The position numbers were made by a program, and so were the translations under genes. A DNA stretch of 17,268 nucleotides from Deltaproteobacteria bacterium RIFOXYA12_FULL_61_11 (GTDB lineage Bacteria > Bdellovibrionota_F > JAHFAK01 > YA12-FULL-61-11): contig MGSU01000048.1 in assembly GCA_001799195.1 (NCBI GenBank), positions 1-17,268 of the forward strand, in the 5' to 3' direction. Below the pieces are notes generated by a model that worked only from the letters and a program-made list of their open reading frames with translations, did not search any database and was not told the origin of the DNA. Below are positions 6,288-15,120 of the stretch, piece by piece (positions within the stretch are counted from its first letter, which is position 1; every line of letters starts with the position of its first letter).

Positions 6288-7790
6288 ATGGATCTCCTGC
6301 TAATCACCCCTCCGGCCCCAAGGTTCACCCGTGAGTCCTTTGTCCATCTCGGCCCTGCCTTGTTGAAAAGCCATCTTTCGAGTCAGGGAAAGCAGGTAAA
6401 ACTGATCGATCTTACGGCCAGAATTCGAGCCAGGATACCGTGGGTTGATCCATACGACCATGCAGTGCTGTTGCTCAATGATAGCAAGGATTTATCCGCC
6501 TATCTGCATGGATTTCACCGAGAAGAGATCGATCGGGCGGCGGGAAGATTGTGGGAACTCATTCCTGCACGAGACAGAACAGCCCGAGTTATCGGCTTTT
6601 CGGTGTTTTCTCGACATCTTCTAAAACCCGCTTTGGCTATGGCTGCCTGGTTACAACGCCATGACAAGAAAAAGAAGATCGTCTTCGGAGGTTGGCTCTT
6701 CAGCGACCCCCTTTATCATGACATAACAGCATTTCCTTGGGCTAACCACGTTGTATCGGGTCCTGGGGAAGATACCGTGGAAAAGCTGACCAATGGCGAA
6801 CCAGTCTCACAACGCATCATCAGTGAACCATTGCCGCTTAAAACATTGCCCTGTCCCGTTTTTGAAAACGAGGACTTGTTGTGGTATCGCCGGGTCAGTA
6901 TCCGAAGAATGCTACTATTGCCATATTTACTCACCCGAGGCTGTCGCCACCAATGTCAATTTTGTCCCTCCTCCAGAGCTGTTCCGGAGTTCATGCCCAT
7001 CGAAAAAGCCTCGACAGAACTATTAGCACTCCAAGAAACGTATGCACCCGATGCTTTTTTCTTCTCTGAAGTTAACCTCAATAACCAAACAATGTACCTG
7101 AGTGAACTTTGCCAATGCATGTTGGATTCTGGCCTGAGAACCCCTTGGGGTGGCTTTGCTTCACTCATCGGATTGAGCCCTACACTCATTCGTTTGATGG
7201 CCAAGGCAGGGTGTAGATATTTACAGATAGGCATCGAGAGCGGCAGCAAGAGAATTCGGACACGTTTTAACATCTTCAAAGTACCTAACCTACCAGAAGT
7301 CGAATCTATCTTGGCCAACTTACGCGCTGCAGGGATTCGGCTCAACCTTTACTTCATGCACGGGTTTCCCCATGAAAACGAAAGAGAATTTGCCCAATCA
7401 GTAGATTGGCTCCATCGGCTCAGCCGGTATGCAGCAACCTGTGTGGTCAGCATTTTCAGTGTAGAACCAGGGACGCCGATCTTTCTGCATCCAGAAGAAT
7501 TCGGAATCAGACTGCACCCACCTATTCACCGCAACGATAGCCTGGCTTTTCTTGAGCCTATGTTCTCGCTTCCAAAGACACATATGGTCACTATTCCCTT
7601 CGATGAAATCAACGGCATGAACTGGGCCGAAAAATTCTCCCAGAATCTTCGTCGACAACAAAGCCTGCAGAGGTTCCTGACCAATGAGGTCTATGCACGG
7701 CACCTTCTTCGGATCTCTCCCTGTAGTCCATTATACGCATTGAAAAAAAAGTGGTTCCGGCCGTACTTTCACTACGATGTATACCTGTAA
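6288..7790 (+). CDS. B12-binding-type radical SAM protein, paralogue 1
   Basis: This 500-residue protein has two recognisable parts. Residues 1-165 resemble the Rossmann-like cobalamin-binding domain: LLLITPP at the start, HLGPALLKSHL, then VIGFSVFSRH (101-110) and VFGGWLFSD (132-140), corresponding to the SxL/GG parts of the B12 motif. The DxHxxG histidine is not visible; the equivalent place reads DLTARIR. The radical SAM core has C-x3-C-x2-C in TRGCRHQCQFC (C219, C223, C226), plus GIESGS (315-320) and YFMHGFPHE. A C-terminal block holds IPFDEINGMNW (436-446) and a Lys-rich tail. Such enzymes often methylate unreactive carbons or rearrange rings. It follows the second PaaK-like gene by 66 bases. 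The ribosome binding site is weak. Substrate and cobalamin use are unproven. Confidence 0.84.
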   Translation: MDLLLITPPAPRFTRESFVHLGPALLKSHLSSQGKQVKLIDLTARIRARIPWVDPYDHAVLLLNDSKDLSAYLHGFHREEIDRAAGRLWELIPARDRTARVIGFSVFSRHLLKPALAMAAWLQRHDKKKKIVFGGWLFSDPLYHDITAFPWANHVVSGPGEDTVEKLTNGEPVSQRIISEPLPLKTLPCPVFENEDLLWYRRVSIRRMLLLPYLLTRGCRHQCQFCPSSRAVPEFMPIEKASTELLALQETYAPDAFFFSEVNLNNQTMYLSELCQCMLDSGLRTPWGGFASLIGLSPTLIRLMAKAGCRYLQIGIESGSKRIRTRFNIFKVPNLPEVESILANLRAAGIRLNLYFMHGFPHENEREFAQSVDWLHRLSRYAATCVVSIFSVEPGTPIFLHPEEFGIRLHPPIHRNDSLAFLEPMFSLPKTHMVTIPFDEINGMNWAEKFSQNLRRQQSLQRFLTNEVYARHLLRISPCSPLYALKKKWFRPYFHYDVYL

Positions 7791-7845
7791 TTTCTAGCAC
7801 TACCAAAAGGTATACAACACAAGGTGCCCTTATTAGGTCAACTTC

Positions 7846-8943
7846 TCATCGGGAACCTCCTAGCCCCTGGAAGATATATTCCAACCGACGATAGAATGGT
7901 AGCGGGCGAAGAATGACCTCTGGCCTCGCGTTTCTCCTTATGTGAAGCAATACCAGATACTTATGAGTTGGGCTAAATTCCGGTTCGTGCCAGTCTACAC
8001 GCGCCATCGGCCAAAAAGCTTGTACCTCGACGGCGATCGACAACCCCGATTCTTTGACCAAGTCCCTGAGGGAGGAATAGAGTATATTCTCCCCCTGGAC
8101 CACCGGTGCACCTGTCAGTAGTAATGCTTGCCCATTTTCATGGAGCGCTTTCTCAATATAACGAATGACTTTTATTGTCTTTTCAATGCCGTACTTCCCT
8201 CCGTAAGCATTTCGGACCCCCTGGAACGATGAAGGGAGATCGGCGGCGGGAGGATTGCCAACGATAAAATCAAAACCAGTTTCCTGGAACTGGTTGAAGT
8301 CGTCCGTGATGAATTGCACTCCGCTGATATTATTGAATGTACGATTCAATGAAGCGGTTGTAGTCGCTTCATCTGAAATGTCGATTCCCACAACCTCCCG
8401 ACAGAAGCGACGTAACATGAAGGTGAGGATACCGGAACCACTGCCGATATCTAACCCACGACCATGTGCAGGCCAGGAATGCGACAAGAGATACTGGGCC
8501 ATAAAACAGGAAGTTGCCCCGAGGTACACGTGATCTTGATGACTGATTGGAAAATCACAAAACAGATAATAGTTTTTAAAAGGAACAATACATTGACGAG
8601 CTCGATATCCATCGAAACCTACCTTGAACAGGAGCGAGGCGTCGAGGAGTTCCGTTAGCACCCCATCCAACAATGGTTCAACGAGGTCGGGACGTACAAC
8701 AAGGCCGCGAAAGAATAATTGATACAGTAGATATGTCTCTGGTTTCAGACACTTGATGGAATATTCAATCAATCTGCGCAGTCGAGAATACGAAAAAAGA
8801 AGGGTTGTACGTTGCCGATACGAAGAGAGTAGAGTCAATAGACCCCACTCGTTTCGAGAAAACGCAACGTCCATATCGGCGGGTATCATCGAAATGTACC
8901 GGTAGTGGTGTCGGTCGAGAATCTCTCGCAACGTTTCGAACAT
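7846..8943 (-). CDS. Class I SAM-dependent methyltransferase with NPPA motif
   Basis: This 365-residue protein has an N-terminal region of about 140 residues that I do not recognise, then a Rossmann methyltransferase domain. The SAM-binding motif I is GLDIGSGSG (163-171), the acidic motif II GIDIS (186-190), and motif IV NPPA (230-233). An NPP(Y/F/A) motif is typical of N-methyltransferases acting on planar amides or bases (PrmC/HemK, RsmC types), although small-molecule enzymes also carry it. The ribosome binding site AAGGAGG (8948-8954) is 4 bases from the ATG, the best in the central block. The gene converges on radical SAM paralogue 1 (55-base gap) and diverges from paralogue 2. Its location among the radical SAM genes suggests a tailoring role, which is inferred. 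Confidence 0.82.
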   Translation of the reverse strand: MFETLREILDRHHYRYISMIPADMDVAFSRNEWGLLTLLSSYRQRTTLLFSYSRLRRLIEYSIKCLKPETYLLYQLFFRGLVVRPDLVEPLLDGVLTELLDASLLFKVGFDGYRARQCIVPFKNYYLFCDFPISHQDHVYLGATSCFMAQYLLSHSWPAHGRGLDIGSGSGILTFMLRRFCREVVGIDISDEATTTASLNRTFNNISGVQFITDDFNQFQETGFDFIVGNPPAADLPSSFQGVRNAYGGKYGIEKTIKVIRYIEKALHENGQALLLTGAPVVQGENILYSSLRDLVKESGLSIAVEVQAFWPMARVDWHEPEFSPTHKYLVLLHIRRNARPEVILRPLPFYRRLEYIFQGLGGSR

Positions 8944-9035
8944 GAAGCCTCCTTCCGATAACGTCCAGGGATTAGCATGGATTGACGGTACATATCATTA
9001 GAGCGGGCAACACTATAGCATACAATAGCGTAGAG

Positions 9036-9059
9036 CAATATTCTATTCTTGAAATATTG
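9036..9059. promoter_or_regulatory. Inverted repeat in the divergent spacer (CAATATT/AATATTG)
   Basis: CAATATT (9036-9042) and AATATTG (9053-9059) form a perfect 7-base inverted repeat with a 10-base spacer. It lies in the 209-base spacer between the divergent methyltransferase and radical SAM paralogue 2 genes. It is a candidate regulator-binding site; its A+T richness makes chance plausible. Confidence 0.28.
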
Positions 9060-9086
9060 AGAGTAACTTGCTAGATTGCCAACTCT

Positions 9087-9109
9087 CCGTTTGGTTAATT
9101 TCCGAACGG
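9087..9109. promoter_or_regulatory. Second inverted repeat in the divergent spacer (CCGTTTGG/CCGAACGG)
   Basis: CCGTTTGG (9087-9094) and CCGAACGG (9102-9109) pair at 7 of 8 positions around a 7-base loop, TTAATTT. There is no following T-run, so it is not a standard terminator. It sits 43 bases before the ATG at 9153 and could be an operator or a leader hairpin. Confidence 0.33.
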
Positions 9110-9152
9110 GGTGTTCCCTGGAAGTAGGTTGAAATAGGTTGTAATATTTACC

Positions 9153-10703
9153 ATGCTACGCAGCATTTGCCTTCAACACAAACCATACAGGGCAAATAGC
9201 CGACCGGATCTTCTCCTGGTGACCGCTCCATCTCCCGATATTACCACCGATTCTTTTCCTCATCTGGGCCCCGCTTACCTAAAAAGTCATCTCGAGAGCC
9301 TGGGGTATTGTATACAAACCGTTAATTTCACCTCAAGGGTACGTTCCCACATCCCTTGGCTCAACCCCTATCGAAAAGCTTTGGCTCAAATCGTGAGTCG
9401 CGAGCCCTTGAAACGCTATCTATTGGGGGAGCGTGTAGAAAGTGTCGATAGCGCAGCAGGGGTTCTATGGACCCTGCTCGGTAAACGTCCGGAAGCCAAA
9501 GTGTATGGTTTTTCAGTTCTTTCTCAATATTCGTTGCATGCTACTCTGGCTATGGCAGCCTGGCTCAAACGCAGACAACCACGGCAACGGTTGATCATTG
9601 GAGGTTGTCTTTTTTCTGATCCCAGGTATCGTGACCTGCTTGCGCTTCCTTGGCTCGACCATGTCGTATCCGGGCCAGGAATGCATGTTCTACCTCTCCT
9701 TCTTGATCGGTCTGATGCTCCACGTTGGATTTCTTCAGTAGATGAACCCCTTGCTTCCAATCCCCTTCCCAGTTTCGAACGGGAGGATCTTCAGGCATTT
9801 AGAAAAAGTGGTGTCAGAAGCAAATTGATTCTCCCCTATCAAGTCACAAGAGGTTGCCGCTATCAATGCCGTTACTGCACGGAAGCAAACACTCTTCCCC
9901 AGCATCTGCCGATCGACAGAGTTGTCACTGATCTCGGTATTCTCCAGACAACGTATAAACCCGATGCTTTCTTCCTTACTGGAGTCAATCTTAACAATGA
10001 TCCATTATTTCTCCAGGGATTGTGCGACACCCTGAGCAGCAGAAAACCGGCCCTTCGCTTCGGGTGTCCAGTTTCAGCAAGGGGACTCGATGCTAATCTT
10101 ATCAAGTCCCTGGCCGCAGCCGGTTGCAAGTTTGTCTTGATCGGCATTGAAACAGGTAGTCCGCGCATCCGCACGTTGTGCCGAATAAAAAAAACACCTT
10201 CCTTACTCGTAATGGAAAGAACCTTGCGCTATCTTCGGCAGGAAAATATCAACGCACATCTGTATTTCATGCACGGTTTTCCTGGAGAACTGGACAGCGA
10301 TTTTGAGCAAACCCTCACCGCTGCATTCCGTCTTGGTTGGCATGCCGCAAACGGTACCGTGCATGCTTTTGGTCTCATGACCGGCGCACCTGCTTTCAAA
10401 GAAGCTGCAGAACTGGGGATAAAACCTCGACACAACGATAATTCTGCTGACCCGCTTTCTTGTCTCGACCCCCTTGATCCGACAAGACCAGATTATCTCA
10501 TATCAATACCTTTTGATGAAATCGAGGGGATGTCTTGGGAGGAACGAGTTGCCAAGAATAAAAACAACCAAGACAGGTTGGCAGCGGTCTTTCACTATTA
10601 TACTTATCCTCATCAACTCTGGCGCATGGCTGCATACGGCCCGTTATACCAGTTAAAAAAGATGCTTCTGAGACCGTACTACAATCTCGAGTTTCTTTTA
10701 TGA
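9153..10703 (+). CDS. B12-binding-type radical SAM protein, paralogue 2
   Basis: This 516-residue protein has the same architecture as paralogue 1. The cobalamin-like domain starts at PDLLLVTAPSPD and has HLGPAYLKSHL, YGFSVLSQYS and IIGGCLFSD. The radical SAM cluster motif is TRGCRYQCRYC (C235, C239, C242), with GIETGSPRIR and YFMHGFPGE later. The C-terminal block is IPFDEIEGMSWEERV, ending LYQLKKMLLRPYYNLEF. The B12 histidine motif is again absent (NFTSRVR at the equivalent position). The first ~18 residues (MLRSICLQHKPYRANSRP) are extra relative to the paralogues. No other in-frame ATG gives the shorter start and the ribosome binding site is weak, so the start is uncertain. It is closest to paralogue 3, which follows 133 bases downstream. 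Confidence 0.84.
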   Translation: MLRSICLQHKPYRANSRPDLLLVTAPSPDITTDSFPHLGPAYLKSHLESLGYCIQTVNFTSRVRSHIPWLNPYRKALAQIVSREPLKRYLLGERVESVDSAAGVLWTLLGKRPEAKVYGFSVLSQYSLHATLAMAAWLKRRQPRQRLIIGGCLFSDPRYRDLLALPWLDHVVSGPGMHVLPLLLDRSDAPRWISSVDEPLASNPLPSFEREDLQAFRKSGVRSKLILPYQVTRGCRYQCRYCTEANTLPQHLPIDRVVTDLGILQTTYKPDAFFLTGVNLNNDPLFLQGLCDTLSSRKPALRFGCPVSARGLDANLIKSLAAAGCKFVLIGIETGSPRIRTLCRIKKTPSLLVMERTLRYLRQENINAHLYFMHGFPGELDSDFEQTLTAAFRLGWHAANGTVHAFGLMTGAPAFKEAAELGIKPRHNDNSADPLSCLDPLDPTRPDYLISIPFDEIEGMSWEERVAKNKNNQDRLAAVFHYYTYPHQLWRMAAYGPLYQLKKMLLRPYYNLEFLL

Positions 10704-10792
10704 TTCATGCATTCTGGTAAACACCGCTCCACGAGAAAGGAATATCGTCGCTATTACTTGCATACACCCTCTCAACTTGGTAGATGCAGTAC

Positions 10793-10820
10793 TTGAGATA
10801 AAGGTGCAATAGGACATATT
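10793..10820 (+). promoter_or_regulatory. Candidate sigma70-type promoter before radical SAM paralogue 3
   Basis: TTGAGA (10793-10798, 5 of 6 to consensus) is followed after 16 bases by CATATT (10815-10820, 4 of 6). This would give a leader of about 40 bases before the ATG at 10870. It suggests that paralogue 3 can be transcribed separately from paralogue 2. Consensus matching only. Confidence 0.3.
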
Positions 10821-10869
10821 TTTCTTTTTCATATGAATGCTATTTACACCAACCATTAGAATAACTTAT

Positions 10870-12372
10870 ATGAAACACGACCTTCTACTTCTGACCGCCC
10901 CTGTCCCTGATGGTATACCCGATTGTTTTCCTCATTTAGGGCCTGCATTTCTCAAAAGCCACCTTGAAAACTTGGGTTTTTCAATTCGAACAATCAACAT
11001 GACCACAATGATTCGATCGCATTATCCATGGTTCAATCCCCACAGGAAGGCGGTATCCCAACTCATGGCGATCGAACCCTTGAAAAAATATCTTCGTGGG
11101 GAAAATGTCGAGAACGTTGATAAAGCAGCCGGGATATTGTGGAACCTCCTTGGTGAAAATATTTCCGCCAAAGTCTTTGGTTTTTCAGTGCTAACACAAT
11201 ATTCTTTGCCAATTGCGCTTGCAATGGCTTCGTGGCTAAAACGTAGGCAGTGCAAACAAAGAGTAATATTCGGGGGAAGTGTCTTTCTCGAACCACAGTT
11301 TCTTTGCCTCCATAGGCTACCTTGGATCGATCACCTCGTTGTTGGTCCTGGTATTCATATCTTACCGATTTTACTCGTAAAAGCAGATGCACCACGTTTG
11401 ATAACAATGCCTGATGAGCCTCTACCCCTCAATTTAATACCTCGATTTGACCTGTTGGATTTAATGACTTCAAGAAACAGTAGCGCAAGAAGAAAACTGA
11501 TTCTCCCCTACCAACTCACCAAGGGGTGTCACTTTCAATGTCAATATTGTACAAATGTCGGCATCCATCCTGAGAGTATGCCGGTGGGAAAAGCCATTTC
11601 CGATCTTCATTATCTCCAGAGAACCTATCGGCCTGACAATATATATCTGACAGATGTAAACCTGAACAATGATACAAGGTATCTTGATGATTTTTGTAAT
11701 AGATTAATCAAGAATAATCTTTCTCTTCATTTTGGTGGATCGCTGTCAGTAAAAGGACTGGATCAACATAGCATCGGATTATTGGCTACTGCTGGTTGCA
11801 GATATGCCTATATAGGTATTGAAACCGGAAGTCCGAGAATACGGAAATTGTTCCGAATTACGAAAATTCCATCTTCACCAAAGCTTGAAATGATTTTGCG
11901 CCAATTGTATGCAGCGGGAATCAATAATCATCTGTATTTCATGCACAGTTTTCCAGGAGAAAGCGACAGAGACTTTGCATTAACACTTACGCTAGCACGA
12001 CGACTAAGTTGGTACGCCGCTAACGGAACCGTATATCCATTTGCGCTCAAGTATGGTGCTCCAGCTTTTCACAGAACCGTTGAGTTAGGAATAATACCTC
12101 GTCACCTAGAACAAAGCGCTGATGCACTCTCTTGCTTGGACCCCTGTGATCCGAAGAATCCGATGATGATTATGTCACATCCCTACGATGAAATCGATGG
12201 ATTGTCTTGGGAGGAAAAACTCCACGAAAGCGCATTTCGGCAGAAAAGGTTGGCTGAAATATTTCATTATATTTCCTATCCTCGTCGAGTAATCAACATG
12301 CTCCCAATCGATCCATTGTACCAACTCAAGAAGGTCATTAAACCATACTTTTTCATGGACATCATGTTATAA
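10870..12372 (+). CDS. B12-binding-type radical SAM protein, paralogue 3
   Basis: This is 500 residues from ATG 10870, the start that lines up with paralogue 1 (MKHDLLLLTAPVPD against MDLLLITPPAP). ATG 10837 would add 11 residues, and neither start has a good ribosome binding site. The cobalamin-like domain has HLGPAFLKSHL, FGFSVLTQYS and IFGGSVFLE, and lacks the DxHxxG histidine. The cluster motif is TKGCHFQCQYC (C220, C224, C227), followed by GIETGSPRIR and YFMHSFPGE. The C-terminal block is HPYDEIDGLSWEEKL and the tail LYQLKKVIKPYF. It is nearer to paralogue 2 than to paralogue 1, suggesting a local duplication. This gene has the lowest GC content in the window (24 of 60 at 10921-10980), so it may have arrived from another genome. 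It converges on the glycosyltransferase gene (46-base gap). Confidence 0.84.
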   Translation: MKHDLLLLTAPVPDGIPDCFPHLGPAFLKSHLENLGFSIRTINMTTMIRSHYPWFNPHRKAVSQLMAIEPLKKYLRGENVENVDKAAGILWNLLGENISAKVFGFSVLTQYSLPIALAMASWLKRRQCKQRVIFGGSVFLEPQFLCLHRLPWIDHLVVGPGIHILPILLVKADAPRLITMPDEPLPLNLIPRFDLLDLMTSRNSSARRKLILPYQLTKGCHFQCQYCTNVGIHPESMPVGKAISDLHYLQRTYRPDNIYLTDVNLNNDTRYLDDFCNRLIKNNLSLHFGGSLSVKGLDQHSIGLLATAGCRYAYIGIETGSPRIRKLFRITKIPSSPKLEMILRQLYAAGINNHLYFMHSFPGESDRDFALTLTLARRLSWYAANGTVYPFALKYGAPAFHRTVELGIIPRHLEQSADALSCLDPCDPKNPMMIMSHPYDEIDGLSWEEKLHESAFRQKRLAEIFHYISYPRRVINMLPIDPLYQLKKVIKPYFFMDIML

Positions 12373-12418
12373 TCATAGTCAGGAATAGTCCGAGGTGGTT
12401 GAATCATATGAGATGTTT

Positions 12419-14884
12419 TCAGGGGTGAATATTGAGTTCACGCAGCAATCGACCACATAATATGCCGGTAGAGGTATTTTTCCCCAGGCGTAGGCATTCT
12501 TCTATCTGTTCGATGGTTTTTCTCGGTGAACCTTGCTGTTCGTGAACGAGGCTCAGGCTGTAGTGGAGATCTTGTCGCAGTCGATCCACACGTTCTTCGT
12601 GTAGTACCCTTTCGAGGAGTTGCGACAATCCAGGAAGTACCGTTTGAGCGGGAAGTTCATCAAGCCTCGAAACCAGTCGTTGCCCTAACATGAGACGAAA
12701 GGCATGGTTTCGCCAGGGTAACACTTCGGGATTCAATCGTTCCAACAACCACAGTAATTCGTTCAAGCCAAGTTTTGAAAATAATTTATCGAGATAACAT
12801 CCAGAATACAACTTCTCGGGAAGGATCACCATTTGCGCTTGCCGGCTGGAATTTTTATGGAGGTCGACTAGAAGATCTTGAACATCGATAATCAGACACA
12901 CGGAAATGCCATTTCGAGAAAAAAATTTCATCTCAATGTTTTCATGATACATGTGTGTACACCCAGCGTCCATCTGAGATCCAGATTGGTGGTTCAAACC
13001 AAGTGTCACATAGATCAGTGGTTTGCGGTCATGATCATCGAGTTCATATCCTGGTCTAGTAGTGCCTAAATGTGACAGGAGAAGATAACGAGCCGATTCA
13101 AGAATGTTAGACGGTTCGTTATCAACAACAAAGGGAACATCTAACGCGATAAGATATCTCGATAATCGCTCGAAACTTGCAGCACCCATATTAAAAGGAC
13201 TGACAAGGGGTGTATCAGTAGTCTCAGTAGTATAGTGTCCAGTGCCTGAAAGGTTATCAGGCGAAACATCGGGATCAATGGCGGAAGAAAGGGTAATTTC
13301 AACGATATCTGGGCAGAATTCACCGATGTTTGTAAAGGTACGGAGTATACGAAAATCGAAACTGGAGAACATCCGGTGCAGACAGATGTCAATCACTCGG
13401 AGATCCCCTGCCTGGTCAGCGAAGAGTCCCGGGGGAAGAAAGAGCAACAACTGCTTGGATGCGGTTGTAATCGATGGCCAAGTACCATCTGGAAGGCGAT
13501 CTGGCAGAAACACCTCCAGGCCAGGTTGGCGGAGACCATAAAGATAGCGATGATACCGTGGACTAATAGCACCATTATCGCTACAATCGAGCATGATGAT
13601 GGCAGGTGAGGAGGTCAACTCCAGGTTCGGAACGCAGGATTGGTCCAGGGGTTCGGGACGGTGGGGATAATATCCAAGCATATTCCGATCAAACTGATCC
13701 CGTGGTATTGCAGATGCGAGTCGCAGAGGATGACCGAAGGAAGCATCCCAACCGATGGTGACATTGAACAAGACGATCAGGGTGCTAAAAATTACAGTCA
13801 TGGACCGTGGAAGCTTCTCGAGGGAGGTCGCTGTTATTACAGCAACCAATGGTAATACAGGCTGAAGGTAATTCAGATTTTTCAAGCCAATACAAGTCAG
13901 GAAGAACGCCACAGAGCAGATTAATCCAAAGAGATGAAGTATCCCTTCTACATGCGGGCGCCCCCCCGACCATAGACCCAAAAGCATGATCAACACGCTT
14001 GGGAAAAGAATCGCCTTGAGCAGGTAGTAAGGGTAGAACATGAAAAATACCCAGAGTGGGGTACCTTCGGTGCGCAACATGATGGTGTAGGGGTTTGCCA
14101 GGAAAAGGTAGTACCATGGAGCATGAATATATCTTTGAACCAGTTCGAGAAATTGCACCATCCATGATGGCAGAAGCGCTGGCCAGTACCATTGTATAGT
14201 CCAGACCACAAGGAAACCGTAACCGCTTATAATGAGCATTCCCAATAGAAAAAATACCCAATACTTACGGGCTGCACGCTTTGCCCCCCAGAATAATGCT
14301 GCCACTATGTAGAGCGGAGCAGTACTCTTGAGGCCAATACCGACCAAGAAGAACAAGGGAAGGATGATCACTGCCCAAGGACCGAAAACCCGAGTGGGAT
14401 GATGCCAGATTACGTAAACCACACCGAGGAACCAGACAGTTAGCGGCAAATCGATGGTATAGTACCTTGTCAAACCGATGAAAGCTGGGAAACTCAGCAG
14501 TAATGCAACGCTCAGAAATCGGTCAGTCAGTCCTAGTCGTTTGGAAAAGGAGACAAGGAGAAGACAGATGAGCAGAACAATCACGAGGTTTAAAGCCCAG
14601 GGGGAAAAAAAGGATCGGCCACCAATGGCCAGAAAGGGAAGGGTCAAGATATAGGTCAGAGGGCGGTGTACCGGGTCGGGCCCGATCAGCAAGTTGTACA
14701 GTTTGGACAAGGATGGCGCATGAACGAAATCGAGCACGCTCGTTTCGTAATCCATCAGGCCAGCAAGATGGGGCAAATTATCGTGACAGGACAGATCGTT
14801 AAAAGTAGAATGCCAACATACCTGCAATATGACCAAATTCATCGCGCAGGCAAGCAAGAGAAGAAGAGGATACCGCAAGAACAT
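12419..14884 (-). CDS. Large membrane glycosyltransferase, GT39/GT83 (PMT/ArnT-like)
   Basis: This 821-residue protein starts with a hydrophobic helix (FLRYPLLLLLACAMNLVILQ), then a loop with Asp residues (STFNDLSCHDNLPH, about 26-39) where this superfamily keeps its catalytic Asp. RPLTYILTLPFLAIGG and RYYTIDLPLTVWFLG (140-154) match conserved blocks of the dolichyl-phosphate-mannose/ArnT-like transferases. About ten hydrophobic segments extend to roughly residue 400. The remaining ~400 residues are mostly soluble, ending in a helical, TPR-like region (HYSLSLVHEQQGSPRKTIEQIEECLRL, given here in part). Such enzymes use a polyprenyl-phosphate sugar to glycosylate protein or lipid outside the membrane. 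The reading frame extends 34 codons upstream to 14986, but that part is transposase-fossil DNA. ATG 14884, preceded by GGAG, is the likelier start and lies 17 bases from the repeat boundary. Confidence 0.74.
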   Translation of the reverse strand: MFLRYPLLLLLACAMNLVILQVCWHSTFNDLSCHDNLPHLAGLMDYETSVLDFVHAPSLSKLYNLLIGPDPVHRPLTYILTLPFLAIGGRSFFSPWALNLVIVLLICLLLVSFSKRLGLTDRFLSVALLLSFPAFIGLTRYYTIDLPLTVWFLGVVYVIWHHPTRVFGPWAVIILPLFFLVGIGLKSTAPLYIVAALFWGAKRAARKYWVFFLLGMLIISGYGFLVVWTIQWYWPALLPSWMVQFLELVQRYIHAPWYYLFLANPYTIMLRTEGTPLWVFFMFYPYYLLKAILFPSVLIMLLGLWSGGRPHVEGILHLFGLICSVAFFLTCIGLKNLNYLQPVLPLVAVITATSLEKLPRSMTVIFSTLIVLFNVTIGWDASFGHPLRLASAIPRDQFDRNMLGYYPHRPEPLDQSCVPNLELTSSPAIIMLDCSDNGAISPRYHRYLYGLRQPGLEVFLPDRLPDGTWPSITTASKQLLLFLPPGLFADQAGDLRVIDICLHRMFSSFDFRILRTFTNIGEFCPDIVEITLSSAIDPDVSPDNLSGTGHYTTETTDTPLVSPFNMGAASFERLSRYLIALDVPFVVDNEPSNILESARYLLLSHLGTTRPGYELDDHDRKPLIYVTLGLNHQSGSQMDAGCTHMYHENIEMKFFSRNGISVCLIIDVQDLLVDLHKNSSRQAQMVILPEKLYSGCYLDKLFSKLGLNELLWLLERLNPEVLPWRNHAFRLMLGQRLVSRLDELPAQTVLPGLSQLLERVLHEERVDRLRQDLHYSLSLVHEQQGSPRKTIEQIEECLRLGKNTSTGILCGRLLRELNIHP

Positions 14885-14900
14885 GAGTCTCCATCTCTTG

Positions 14901-15120
14901 CATTCGTGCTTCCTCAGGACCCCTCCAAAGCTATAGAAAGAGCTTGGAAAGGCCATCAGCGTTTGATTCCATCGTGGCTGGGACACCCAACGAAGGAGGA
15001 ACGCGATGGCGCCCGATGCCCGAGATTAGCGATCCAAGAAGAGCTCAGCAACTTCTTTTCACAAAGTATTTGAACGGACTTGCAAAGAAGACAGCTCTGT
15101 CCGGAGGGACCGCAAGGTCA
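14901..15120 (-). repeat. Right arm of the ~220-base imperfect inverted repeat
   Basis: Reverse-complement partner of 1711-1930. The inner boundary is at ACGAATG in both arms. The two arms enclose about 13 kb, including the mfn genes, all three radical SAM genes and the glycosyltransferase. Confidence 0.85.

Noticed and set aside
9142-9147. TAATAT as a -10 box for radical SAM paralogue 2
   Set aside because: It lies 5 bases from the ATG, and the nearest TTGAAA is far too close for a normal promoter.
14666-15073. A 135-codon plus-strand open frame
   Set aside because: Its first part is antisense to the glycosyltransferase and only its end matches the transposase fossil, so it is a chance join.
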